A stretch of 64,000 nucleotides of DNA. Source: Actinotalea subterranea. Lineage in GTDB: Bacteria > Actinomycetota > Actinomycetes > Actinomycetales > Cellulomonadaceae. The notes under the pieces are model-generated. The model saw only the letters and a program-made list of their open reading frames with translations, ran no database searches and had not been told where the DNA came from. Shown here in pieces: positions 51,175 to 58,289 of this stretch (position 1 is its first letter; the number at the start of each line of letters is the position of its first letter). The position numbers were made by a program, and so were the translations under genes. The stretch lies in NCBI RefSeq assembly GCF_008364845.1, contig NZ_VTTP01000011.1:62001-126000 (forward strand), written 5' to 3'.

Positions 51175-51834
51175 CTAGGTCCGTGCCGCCCGGGCGCCGG
51201 TGATCGCGGTGACCAGCCTCGGGACGCCGTCGCCGACGAGGCGCTCCGCGGCGGTCGTGCGGCCCGCGATGGCGAGGACGAGATCGAGCGTGGTCCCTTC
51301 GACCACGGCTCCGTCTCCGGAACGGAACGGGCTGTCGGTCGCGACGAGCCTCAGGCCCTTCGACGCCGTCCGGGAGTTCACGGTGAAGTCCTTGCGCGCG
51401 AACCCCTCCGCGACGGCCAGGACCGCATCGGCGTCCGGCGCGGTGGTGATCCCGAGTGGCTCGCGGATGTCCGTGGCGTGCACGACGACCTCACCCAGCC
51501 ATGCCCACAGGTCGCCGGTGGCAGCGACCCGCGAGGTGACGACCGCCCGGAAGCCCGCCAGCGTGTCCGCGGGGGTGGGGCCGCGGTGCTCGGCGAGCCG
51601 GCGTTCGTTGTGCACGGCGGCGTCGAACCGGGCGGCGATGATGCTGCGCAGCCACGCCCACCTGCCGACGCTCGCGCCGGCCGTGAGGTGCGCGACGACG
51701 TCCTCGACGGTCCAGCGCGTGCAGAGGGTCGGCGCCGCCCACTGGTCGGGCGTCAGTGCCTCGAGATCGGCGACGAGGCGTGCCCGCTCGTCACGGATGG
51801 CCTCCCAGTACCGTCCTGGCGTCCATGGCTCCAT
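51175..51834 (-). CDS. DinB/maleylpyruvate isomerase-fold, mycothiol-dependent-type enzyme
   Basis: Helical-bundle enzyme of 219 aa. ATG 51834 has GAGGAGA upstream. LTPDQWAAPTLCTRWTVEDV, VVAHLTAG and LGEVVVHATDIREPLG contain the three histidine-region motifs of the MDMPI/DinB fold, which bind a metal and use mycothiol. The reaction is unknown. The gene is divergent from an HxlR regulator over a spacer with a perfect palindrome, so HxlR probably controls it. Confidence 0.82.
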   Translation of the reverse strand: MEPWTPGRYWEAIRDERARLVADLEALTPDQWAAPTLCTRWTVEDVVAHLTAGASVGRWAWLRSIIAARFDAAVHNERRLAEHRGPTPADTLAGFRAVVTSRVAATGDLWAWLGEVVVHATDIREPLGITTAPDADAVLAVAEGFARKDFTVNSRTASKGLRLVATDSPFRSGDGAVVEGTTLDLVLAIAGRTTAAERLVGDGVPRLVTAITGARAART

Positions 51835-51955
51835 CGCGCTCTCCTCGTGGTCGTGATCGGGGTGGGCTGGTGATCGGGCGGTCCCGGTGGGGGACGGCTC
51901 GGCCTGGTCACGGCGACCGCAGGGGAGTCGCCCGCTGACAGGATGCTACAGATAC

Positions 51956-51971
51956 AGTAGCGCGCGCTACT
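51956..51971. promoter_or_regulatory. Perfect 16-bp palindrome between the MDMPI and HxlR genes
   Basis: AGTAGCGCGCGCTACT reads the same on both strands. It is placed 20 bases before TAGCGT (51992-51997), the putative -10 of hxlR, so a bound dimer would cover the -35 region. It is a likely HxlR operator controlling both divergent genes. Confidence 0.6.
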
Positions 51972-52003
51972 CCGTGGCGAGTGCGCCGCGGTAGCGTAGG
52001 GGC

Positions 52004-52690
52004 GTGGCGACACGACGGACCTACGCCTCCTACAACGACGGGTGCGCGGCAGCGCACGCGCTCGACCTGATCGGCGACCGGTGGACGATGATCGTCGTGC
52101 GGGAGCTCCTGCTCGGGCCGAAGCGCTTCGCACAGCTCCAGCGTGACGTCCTCGGCATCGGCCCGACCGTGCTGACCCAGCGCCTCCAGCACCTCGAGCG
52201 CCACGGGATCGCGGTGCGCCACCCGCTGCCGGCACCCGCCGGGGTCGACGTGTACGAGCTCACCGAGCGCGGCCTCGGGCTCGAGTCCGTGAACACCGCC
52301 CTCGCGCTGTGGGCGACGTCGTCGCCCGAGCTCCCGCGCGACGCTGACATGAGCCCGGACACGCTCGTCCTGGCGATGCGCGCGCACGCACGGCCCGTGG
52401 CCGACCTCGCAGAGCCCGTCGTGGTCGACCTCGGCCTCGTCGACTCGCGCCGGGCGGGAGCGGAGCCCGTCGCGTACCGGGCGACGATCGGGGCGGGGGG
52501 CACGAGCGTCACGCGCACCGACGCCCGGACGCCGGCCTCGCGCGCGACCGCCGAGCTCACGGCGCCGACGCGCGCCCTGACCGAGGTGCTGATCGGTGGT
52601 CGGCCCTGGACGCAGGCCGACGACGTCGAGGTCACCGGAGACAGCGCCGCCGTCGACGCACTCGTCCTCGCGACGTCCCTGCACGCCTGA
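52004..52690 (+). CDS. HxlR-family transcriptional regulator
   Basis: Winged-helix regulator of 228 aa. The HxlR domain (about 10-95) has ALDLIGDRWTMIVVRELLLG, FAQLQRDVLGIGPTVLTQRL and YELTERGLGL. The C-terminal 120 residues form an extra SCP2-like domain. GTG 52004 lies six bases after TAGCGT, so it is likely leaderless. The early cysteine (NDGC) is common in HxlR proteins that sense electrophiles or thiol stress, which would suit a mycothiol-linked target gene. Confidence 0.88.
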   Translation: MATRRTYASYNDGCAAAHALDLIGDRWTMIVVRELLLGPKRFAQLQRDVLGIGPTVLTQRLQHLERHGIAVRHPLPAPAGVDVYELTERGLGLESVNTALALWATSSPELPRDADMSPDTLVLAMRAHARPVADLAEPVVVDLGLVDSRRAGAEPVAYRATIGAGGTSVTRTDARTPASRATAELTAPTRALTEVLIGGRPWTQADDVEVTGDSAAVDALVLATSLHA

Positions 52691-52712
52691 GGCGGCCCCG
52701 CGCACCCGAGCC

Positions 52713-52774
52713 GCCGCGCGGCGCGCGGTGCTCACGCCGCGCGGCGCGCGGTCCTCACGCCGCGCGCCGCGCGG
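52713..52774. repeat. 23-bp tandem GC repeat at the yidC 3' end
   Basis: Two copies (52713-52735 and 52736-52758), one mismatch apart, and a partial third lie between the convergent hxlR and yidC genes. The yidC stop lies in the second copy. Each copy is rich in CCGCGCGG/CGCGCGG words that can fold, so the array could act as a terminator for both genes. Confidence 0.6.
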
Positions 52775-53564
52775 GATGGACCGCGTCGCCGAACGGGAAC
52801 AGCCGACGCAGGAGGACGCGCTGGCCGAACGTCCACCAGACGGTCACGAGCAGGTAGAGGCCGGCGGCCAGGGGAACGACGCACGCGATCGCCGCGGACA
52901 TGAACTGCAGCACACCCATCACGCCCTGCATCCCGGGCGCGGCGAGCGGGTTGGGGGGAGTGGCGGCCCCGGTCCCACCGGACCCGGTCGCGGGCGGAGC
53001 GAGCAGGCCACCGGGTGCCACGGCCCGCCTCGTGAGCTCTCCGACGACCGCGATCGCAGCGACCAGCACCGCGAACACCGCCAGGGTCGGGACGGAGGCG
53101 CCTGCGCCGATCGCCTGGGCCAGGCTGGTGCCGAGGGGGACACCCGCGAGCGTCTGCCCGAGGAGGTCGTTGCCGTGCCCGGCGATCTGCTGGTGGATGA
53201 ACACCGCGTAGATCACGCTGACGACTGGCGCCTGCGCCAGGACGGGCAGGCAGCCCGCGAAGGGCGACGTGCCCTCGTCGGCGTACAGCTGCATCGTCGC
53301 TCGCTGCAGCGCCTCCGGGTCCTTCCGGTGCCTGCGTTGCAGCTCCGCGAGACGGGGGGCCAGGCGCGCCCTGGTGCGCTCGGCGCGGGCCTGCGCGATG
53401 CCCACGGGGATGAGCACCGTGCGCACCAGGAGCGTCACGAGGATCACGGCGGCAGCAGCGGCGGCGGCGCCCGCCACGGGTTCGAGCAGGTCGGTCAGGG
53501 CCATCAGGCCGCGGTAGGTGAGGTCGAGCGCGGCAGCGACGGGGGGCAGGGTGAACGGGTCCAT
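52755..53564 (-). CDS. YidC/Oxa1-family membrane insertase (paralogue)
   Basis: Insertase of 269 aa with about five membrane helices and no large extracytoplasmic domain, as in Gram-positive YidC. The first core helix has the conserved arginine (VTLLVRTVLIPV, R48), followed by LAELQRRHRKDPEALQRATM and GCLPVLAQAPVVSVIYAVF. It is not in the rpmH-rnpA setting of the housekeeping yidC, so it is a second copy. ATG 53564 is taken. A DUF6412 gene lies upstream on the same strand. Confidence 0.87.
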   Translation of the reverse strand: MDPFTLPPVAAALDLTYRGLMALTDLLEPVAGAAAAAAAVILVTLLVRTVLIPVGIAQARAERTRARLAPRLAELQRRHRKDPEALQRATMQLYADEGTSPFAGCLPVLAQAPVVSVIYAVFIHQQIAGHGNDLLGQTLAGVPLGTSLAQAIGAGASVPTLAVFAVLVAAIAVVGELTRRAVAPGGLLAPPATGSGGTGAATPPNPLAAPGMQGVMGVLQFMSAAIACVVPLAAGLYLLVTVWWTFGQRVLLRRLFPFGDAVHPARRAA

Positions 53565-53690
53565 GGGAAGAGTCCTCGGTCGAACGGCTGGGGGTCAGCG
53601 TTCGCCGATCGACCCGGGTCGCCGGGGCAGCACGTCACGTCGAGAGCGCTCGACGCGCGCAGCATGAAGGGGGCCTCGGGACCTGGGTGA

Positions 53691-53978
53691 TCAGCCGAGG
53701 AGCAGGCCGGGCGCACGCGGCCGGGCACGCCCGGGAGCGTCAGGGTCGCTCTGCGTCGCGAACGGCACGACGCCACAGGCGTCCCGGGAGCGGCTCACGA
53801 GCGACGGCGTCGCGCCGAGCACGGCCATGCCTGCGCTGCGCGAGAGCAGCGAGAGGGTCAGGACGACGAGCGTGGTGACACCGACGAGGACCAGCGCCGA
53901 GCCGAGGGTGTCGACGCCGAGCGCGACGGCGATCAGTGCCGGGACATCGCGCACGAGCGCGAGAAGGGCGTCGGGCAC
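53691..53978 (-). CDS. DUF6412-like small membrane protein
   Basis: Protein of 95 aa with two helices (VPALIAVALGVDTLGSALVL, then a run ending VVLTLSLLSRS). GTG 53978 has GGAAGGA upstream. The pattern and position before a YidC paralogue fit the DUF6412 type, which has no known function. It lies 126 bases upstream of yidC on the same strand and may share a transcript. Confidence 0.6.
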   Translation of the reverse strand: MPDALLALVRDVPALIAVALGVDTLGSALVLVGVTTLVVLTLSLLSRSAGMAVLGATPSLVSRSRDACGVVPFATQSDPDAPGRARPRAPGLLLG

Positions 53979-54102
53979 GTGCGTCCTTCCGTCGGTCCGG
54001 CCTGCGATCGGTGCGTGACGCTCAGGCTACGCCGGAACCTGAGCCCCGTGCGCCTGCGAAGCCGCCAGGGGACGGGTCTCAGTGTCGCCACCCGTCCCGA
54101 AT

Positions 54103-54119
54103 GACATAATGTCCATTAT
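54103..54119. promoter_or_regulatory. AT-rich palindromes at the left edge of the accessory island
   Basis: Two overlapping dyads: GACAT-A-ATGTC (54103-54113) and ATAATG-TC-CATTAT (54106-54119). They stand out in GC-rich DNA. They could be an operator for the genes to the right or a relic of a recombination site. The rest of 53979-54236 holds no gene I can support. Confidence 0.4.
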
Positions 54120-54236
54120 CGGCAGTCAAGCCCTGGGGCGATCTTTTCGCGTCTGAGGTCGGCGGGATGGGTTCCGCCTCGTCCGCTCGCGGACTTCATC
54201 GGGACCGTTGACCTGTGGTGCGAACTGTCGGCCACG

Positions 54237-54476
54237 GTGCGTGTGCACGTCGCGCACCAGGTGCACTCGCACGCGCTCCCGCTGTACGCGCTGTGGCTGA
54301 CGGTCACCGCACCTGACGGTGAGGCGCTCGCGCTGCGCGTGTGCTCGGGCTGCGGCGACATGCTCGCGGGCCTCGCGGCTCAGTGGGCGCACGAGCACGA
54401 GGGCGCTGCGTGGCGTCGGTACATGACGCGCGGCGATGACGTTCCGCTGGGGTTCGAGTCGGCGGCGGTGGTCTGA
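54237..54476 (+). CDS. Small accessory protein with a CxxC motif
   Basis: Frame of 79 aa from GTG 54237; no ribosome-binding site is clear and the frame is open further upstream, so the start is uncertain. LYALWLTVTAPDGEALALRV precedes CSGCGDM and AAQWAHEHEGAAWRRYM. I do not recognise it. Its stop overlaps the next ATG (TGATG). A fragment resembling its PDGEALALR region recurs at 56279-56308. Confidence 0.5.
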   Translation: MRVHVAHQVHSHALPLYALWLTVTAPDGEALALRVCSGCGDMLAGLAAQWAHEHEGAAWRRYMTRGDDVPLGFESAAVV

Positions 54477-54637
54477 TGTGGGACGCCGTCGTTCGTGACC
54501 CGGCGGTCGACCGGTGGACCACCAACCGGGCCGCAATGGTCCCGCTACCGCCGTTCGCGCCTGCGGTCGGGTTGACCAACCGGGTCCGCCTGGGCGGGGC
54601 CGTGCAGAGGATCAAGCATCCCGGCCTCGCGACCTGA
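54476..54637 (+). CDS. Small accessory protein, 53 aa
   Basis: Frame starting at ATG 54476, overlapping the previous stop as TGATG. The product begins MWDAVVRDPAVDRWTTNRAA and ends RIKHPGLAT. No known family is recognised. Coupling to the upstream frame is the main support; it could be an element remnant. Confidence 0.4.
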   Translation: MWDAVVRDPAVDRWTTNRAAMVPLPPFAPAVGLTNRVRLGGAVQRIKHPGLAT

Positions 54638-54678
54638 TACGTCTCTCCCAGCGATGCCCCGAGTGCAACGCTGCGTGG

Positions 54679-55497
54679 ATGGAGACGGCAGACCGTGATA
54701 ATGCCTCGGACGAGTTCACCACTGGCGTCCTCGACAGCTTCAGGCAGATCTTCTGGGAACCGGAGATCGCGCGCCGGGGCGGTGAAGAAGTGACCGGCCC
54801 GCTACGCCGAGCGGTCGCGATCCTGCGGCCCGGTGCGGGCGTCGCTGAGGTACGGCTCAACGACGAGGCGGACCTCGTTGCTCGCGTACGCGTCACTCGC
54901 GCAGTTCAGGCCGGCGAACCGATCACCGTCGCGGATGTCGAGGCTCTTGAGGATCTCTGTCCGGCGAACCTCGATCCGGACGCGGGTTGGGCGGCGATGG
55001 TCACGTTGCCGAACGGGCACGTGGTCGCTGCCTTCGACTTCCGACGCAACCGCGCCAGGGCGACGGCTCTACTCGACCTTGCGGACCAATACGAGGCGGC
55101 GGCGACAGGCGCCCTCGAACGCAGGCATCTGGGCCCAGCCCTCGACGCCGCCTTCACCTGCGCTGAGCTGGCCGTGACGGCGATGATGTTCTTGCAGGAC
55201 GACGACCCCTTGGGTCCGTCACGGTCACGCCATAGTCGAAGGGTCGGCTGGCTGAGGAACTTCACTCGGCTCGATAACGCACCGCGTGCCTATCACGGGT
55301 CATTGGCCCGCCTGGCCGATCTACGGCCGGCTGCCCGTTACGGTAGTCCACCCCTCACGATCACCGAGGAGGATGCCGCCGAACACCTCTCGAACGTTCA
55401 GGGTCTACTTGAGCACGCCCGGTTGCGGGTCGGCGAGTTACGCGTGCCTGTTGAGCTGGACGGTGTTCCTCGCCTCGCGGCCACGCCAGAGCCCTGA
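54679..55497 (+). CDS. Accessory protein with HEPN-like helical C-terminus (tentative)
   Basis: Protein of 272 aa from ATG 54679; the frame is open further upstream, with a CPEC pair just before the ATG, so a longer form is possible. Residues 40-125 alternate strands and helices (VAAFDFRRNRARA). Residues 125-250 are helical, with ALDAAFTCAELAVTAMMF, RVGWLRNFTRLDN, LARLADLRPAARYG and HLSNVQGLLEHAR. This pattern resembles HEPN domains found in toxins and defence proteins, but the usual Rx4-6H motif is not intact. Base composition is less GC-rich than its neighbours. A HEPN toxin or a phage or element gene are both possible. Confidence 0.5.
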   Translation: METADRDNASDEFTTGVLDSFRQIFWEPEIARRGGEEVTGPLRRAVAILRPGAGVAEVRLNDEADLVARVRVTRAVQAGEPITVADVEALEDLCPANLDPDAGWAAMVTLPNGHVVAAFDFRRNRARATALLDLADQYEAAATGALERRHLGPALDAAFTCAELAVTAMMFLQDDDPLGPSRSRHSRRVGWLRNFTRLDNAPRAYHGSLARLADLRPAARYGSPPLTITEEDAAEHLSNVQGLLEHARLRVGELRVPVELDGVPRLAATPEP

Positions 55498-55575
55498 GCC
55501 TCCCCAACCCCCGGGGGTCCCATTTGCCTGACGCTCGCCCGGCCCGGTGTCAGCCCTCTGCGCCAGGATGGGGTC

Positions 55576-56058
55576 ATGAACGATGACGCGGGTGGGTGGA
55601 CCGACGAAGACGATGCGAGCGTCGAGTACGAGGCGTTGCCAGCCTGGCACCCTTCACTCTTCGTTGACGTCTTCCGCACCGCCCTTGCTACGGAACCAAG
55701 CGAGTTGCGGAACGCGTTCCTTGCGCAGGCGTTCGTGACCCCCGAGTCGGTCGAGGCGTGGGGAGACTTCTCGCGTGCCGAAGCGCTGTTCGCCTCGGGG
55801 TTGAGGATCAGCATGACCGCGTTCTTCCCATCCGACGATGTCCGCGACGTCGCGTACGTGCGTCTGGTAGAGACCACCGAGCACCGCAGCCCAAGCCTCG
55901 CCGACGTGCCCGCGACTGCTCACGCCACGCTCGTCTGGCGCCCCGAGCTCGTGGGAATGCCCGAGAGCAGCTGGCGGATCCACCACCTGGGGTTCCCCGT
56001 CGCGCCGGACCTTCTTCCCCGCACCGCCCCCGGCGTAGACCCGAGCAAGCCGGCCTGA
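55576..56058 (+). CDS. Accessory hypothetical protein, 160 aa
   Basis: ATG 55576 has AGGATGGGG upstream. The acidic start MNDDAGGWTDEDDASVEYEA leads to a mixed alpha/beta domain with FVDVFRTALATEPSELRNAF and AHATLVWRPELVGMPESSWR. No family is recognised. It follows the HEPN-like gene by 78 bases on the same strand and the two probably form a unit, perhaps an effector with a partner. Confidence 0.55.
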   Translation: MNDDAGGWTDEDDASVEYEALPAWHPSLFVDVFRTALATEPSELRNAFLAQAFVTPESVEAWGDFSRAEALFASGLRISMTAFFPSDDVRDVAYVRLVETTEHRSPSLADVPATAHATLVWRPELVGMPESSWRIHHLGFPVAPDLLPRTAPGVDPSKPA

Positions 56059-56248
56059 CCCCGCTCGACTTCACTAGACCAGCGGCTCGGCCACGAGCAC
56101 CGGCAAGTCGAGGCGGCCGAGTCTCACGCCTAGGAGGAGTGCCGACTTGGGGCCGATGACGATCAGCCCTCGACGAGAGCGTGTCCGGCTCGGACATCCG
56201 CGCCGGATGCGGCATCGGAACGCCGCGAGAGGCTAATCGTCTCAACGC

Positions 56249-56340
56249 GATACGTCTCTGTACCAGTCGATCCGAGGGCCGGACGGCGAGGCGTTCGCGC
56301 TGCGCGCGAGTGGCGGCTCGCTCCACACCCCGTGGATCGT
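56249..56340 (+). pseudogene. Remnant resembling the 54237 gene
   Basis: In 56059-56395 there is no intact gene. At 56279-56308, 26 of 30 bases match 54312-54341, and the reading LYQSIRGPDGEAFALRASGG parallels LYALWLTVTAPDGEALALRV upstream. A stop (TAA, 56234-56236) ends the frame to the left. It looks like a decayed copy of the small gene at the left edge of the island. Confidence 0.45.
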
Positions 56341-56395
56341 CACCGGTAGGTCCGTCAGGTCACCCTTGGCACCTCACCAGTCGGTCACGGCGCGC

Positions 56396-56875
56396 TCAGA
56401 GCTCGCGCAGCATCGTGTCGGAGCCACCGTTGCGGCCGACCCTGACGAATCCGTGCCGCGCGTAGAGCGCGCGGGCGGCGCCGTTCCCGTCCTCGACGCT
56501 CAGGCTCAAGGCCCGCCACCCGAGGCCGCGAGCCTGATCGAGGACGCCAGCGAGCAGCGCCGACCCCACACCCCGGCCGTGATGAGGACGGGCCACCGCC
56601 ATGCCGAGCTCCGGGACGTCGTCCGCGACGTAGCCGTAGCCCGGCGCGGCGGCGGGCAGGGCCCGCGCCCAGACGGCGCCGAGCGGGCCACCGTCGTCGT
56701 CGGTCGCGACGAGCCCGCAGTCGTCCGGGCGCTTCCACCCGCCGAGGTAGCGCTCGGTGTGGGCGTCCGCGAGCATCTCCGCTCGGGTGAACCGCGGCGT
56801 CCCGTCCCAGTTGAACGCCTCGAGGAGCAGGTCGTAGAGCAGCTCGAGGTCGTCGTCTGTCGCGTCGCGGAGCAT
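56396..56875 (-). CDS. GNAT-family N-acetyltransferase
   Basis: Acetyltransferase of 159 aa from ATG 56875 (an earlier in-frame start at 56902 is possible; neither has a clear ribosome-binding site). ARPHHGRGVGSALLAGVLDQ is the acetyl-CoA loop, and GAARALYARHGFVRVGR is motif B. The N-terminal half has MLRDATDDDLELLYDLLLEA. The substrate is unknown. It lies downstream of the peptidase E operon on the same strand. Confidence 0.87.
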   Translation of the reverse strand: MLRDATDDDLELLYDLLLEAFNWDGTPRFTRAEMLADAHTERYLGGWKRPDDCGLVATDDDGGPLGAVWARALPAAAPGYGYVADDVPELGMAVARPHHGRGVGSALLAGVLDQARGLGWRALSLSVEDGNGAARALYARHGFVRVGRNGGSDTMLREL

Positions 56876-56946
56876 CACGGCCGCGATCGTCGCACGATGC
56901 AACCGCCGTGCGCCTGTCGTTTGGAGCGCTGCATGTCAGCCGGGGG

Positions 56947-57654
56947 TCACGCCAGAAGGCGGACCGGCACCGCGAGCTCGACCGCGCGGTGCGACCGATC
57001 GCGCTCGACACGATAGACGGGTCGGTCGGTCTGCTCCGCCACCGCCTCCACGAGCAGGCCGTCCCGGAAGAGGACGGCGGCGTGGTCGTCGACCGCGTAG
57101 CCGGCCCCGAGCGACCCGTCGCCGACCCATCCCAGGTATTTCTCGCGGCGCCCCGGCTCCCCCAGGTAGTGCGGGCACGCGGACGCACCGATGAACCCGA
57201 GCCCGTCAGCCAGCGGCGCGAGCGTGCCGAACGAGTCCGTCGAGGACCCGTCGAACCAGCAGTTCATCCCCGCGCTGATGCCGGCCAGGACGACGCCCCG
57301 CGCGGCGGCCTCCGCGAGGACGTCCGGCAGGCCGTGCAGCCGCCAGACCGCGAGCAGGTTCGCGGTCGAGCCGCCGCCTACGTACACCACGTCCTGCTCC
57401 AGCAGGACGCTCGGGTCCGTGTAGCCCCACGGGGCGTGACAGAAGAGCGACAGCACAGACGTCTCGGCACGGCCGGCGAACGCCGCCTCGAACCTCTCGC
57501 TGTAGCCGTCGGCGTCACCGCTGGCCGTCGGGACGAAGCAGACGCGCGGATGGTCCTTGCCGGTCAACCCCAGCAGGTAGTCGTCGATCGCGGACGTGCC
57601 GTCATCGGACATCGAGAAGCCGCCACCACCGAGCGTGAGGACCGTGCCGATCAT
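56947..57654 (-). CDS. Peptidase E-like (S51) type 1 glutamine amidotransferase-fold protein
   Basis: Serine peptidase-like protein of 235 aa. The nucleophile elbow is GISAGMNCWF, and VYVGGGSTANLL and CFVPTASGDADGY are typical of the PepE/cyanophycinase group, which cleaves Asp-X dipeptides. ATG 57654 overlaps the tetR stop. It is the third gene of the operon ADH-TetR-PepE-like. Whether it acts on a dipeptide or another amide is unknown. Confidence 0.85.
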   Translation of the reverse strand: MIGTVLTLGGGGFSMSDDGTSAIDDYLLGLTGKDHPRVCFVPTASGDADGYSERFEAAFAGRAETSVLSLFCHAPWGYTDPSVLLEQDVVYVGGGSTANLLAVWRLHGLPDVLAEAAARGVVLAGISAGMNCWFDGSSTDSFGTLAPLADGLGFIGASACPHYLGEPGRREKYLGWVGDGSLGAGYAVDDHAAVLFRDGLLVEAVAEQTDRPVYRVERDRSHRAVELAVPVRLLA

Positions 57655-58289
57655 CCGCGGAGGCTAGCAGCGGCCTGGAAGCCCCGGACGATCTGCGCGA
57701 CCTGCGCGTGCAGCTCGGCGCTCGGGTCGTCGCCGGTGTGCAGGTCGTTCAGGGGCTCGACCAGCAGGAGGTTGAGGACCGCGAAGACGCTGCGGGCGGC
57801 CCGGGCGGCCTCCCGCAGCGTGTCCGGGTCCGGTGACGGCCGGTCGGCCAGCAGCAGCCCGGCGATCCGTGCCTGCAGGTCCGCGACGACGGCCAGCCCC
57901 TCGTCGCGGTACCGCTCCCCCGGCGGCCCGAACAGGAGCTCGCGCTGGTAGTCGGCAGACCCCCCAAGGCTGCGGGACCACGTCAGGACGGGCTCGACGA
58001 GGGCGTGGACGGCGTCGACGACGTCGGTGTGCCTCCGGGCGGCGAGCGCTCCCCCGTCCACAGCGGCCGTGAACCGTGCGTTGTAGACCATGAGGAACAG
58101 CTCCCCCTTGGTCGTCGCGTACCGGAAGAGCGTGCCCGTCCCCACGTCGGCGCGGTCCGCGATCTGCTGGGTCGTGACCCGCTCGAAGCCGTGCTCGGCG
58201 AACAACGCCTGCGCAGCGGAGAAGATCCGCTCGTGCTTGTCCTGCTTGGCACGCTCGCGCCGCCCACCCTCGATCGCGGCGGCGTTCAT
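57651..58289 (-). CDS. TetR-family transcriptional regulator
   Basis: Repressor of 212 aa. The HTH (about 18-65) has RVTTQQIADRADVGTGTLFR. It sits between the alcohol dehydrogenase and peptidase E genes with ATGA overlaps on both sides, so it is very likely an autoregulator of this operon. The ligand may be the substrate of the dehydrogenase. A small palindrome at 59377-59390 upstream of the first gene is the best operator candidate. Confidence 0.9.
   Translation of the reverse strand: MNAAAIEGGRRERAKQDKHERIFSAAQALFAEHGFERVTTQQIADRADVGTGTLFRYATTKGELFLMVYNARFTAAVDGGALAARRHTDVVDAVHALVEPVLTWSRSLGGSADYQRELLFGPPGERYRDEGLAVVADLQARIAGLLLADRPSPDPDTLREAARAARSVFAVLNLLLVEPLNDLHTGDDPSAELHAQVAQIVRGFQAAASLRG

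Noticed and set aside
54636-56259. 11-bp direct repeat GATACGTCTCT (54636-54646 and 56249-56259) as attachment sites of an integrated element
   Set aside because: Eleven bases can match by chance in this length of DNA, and no integrase, tRNA end or clean boundary supports it.
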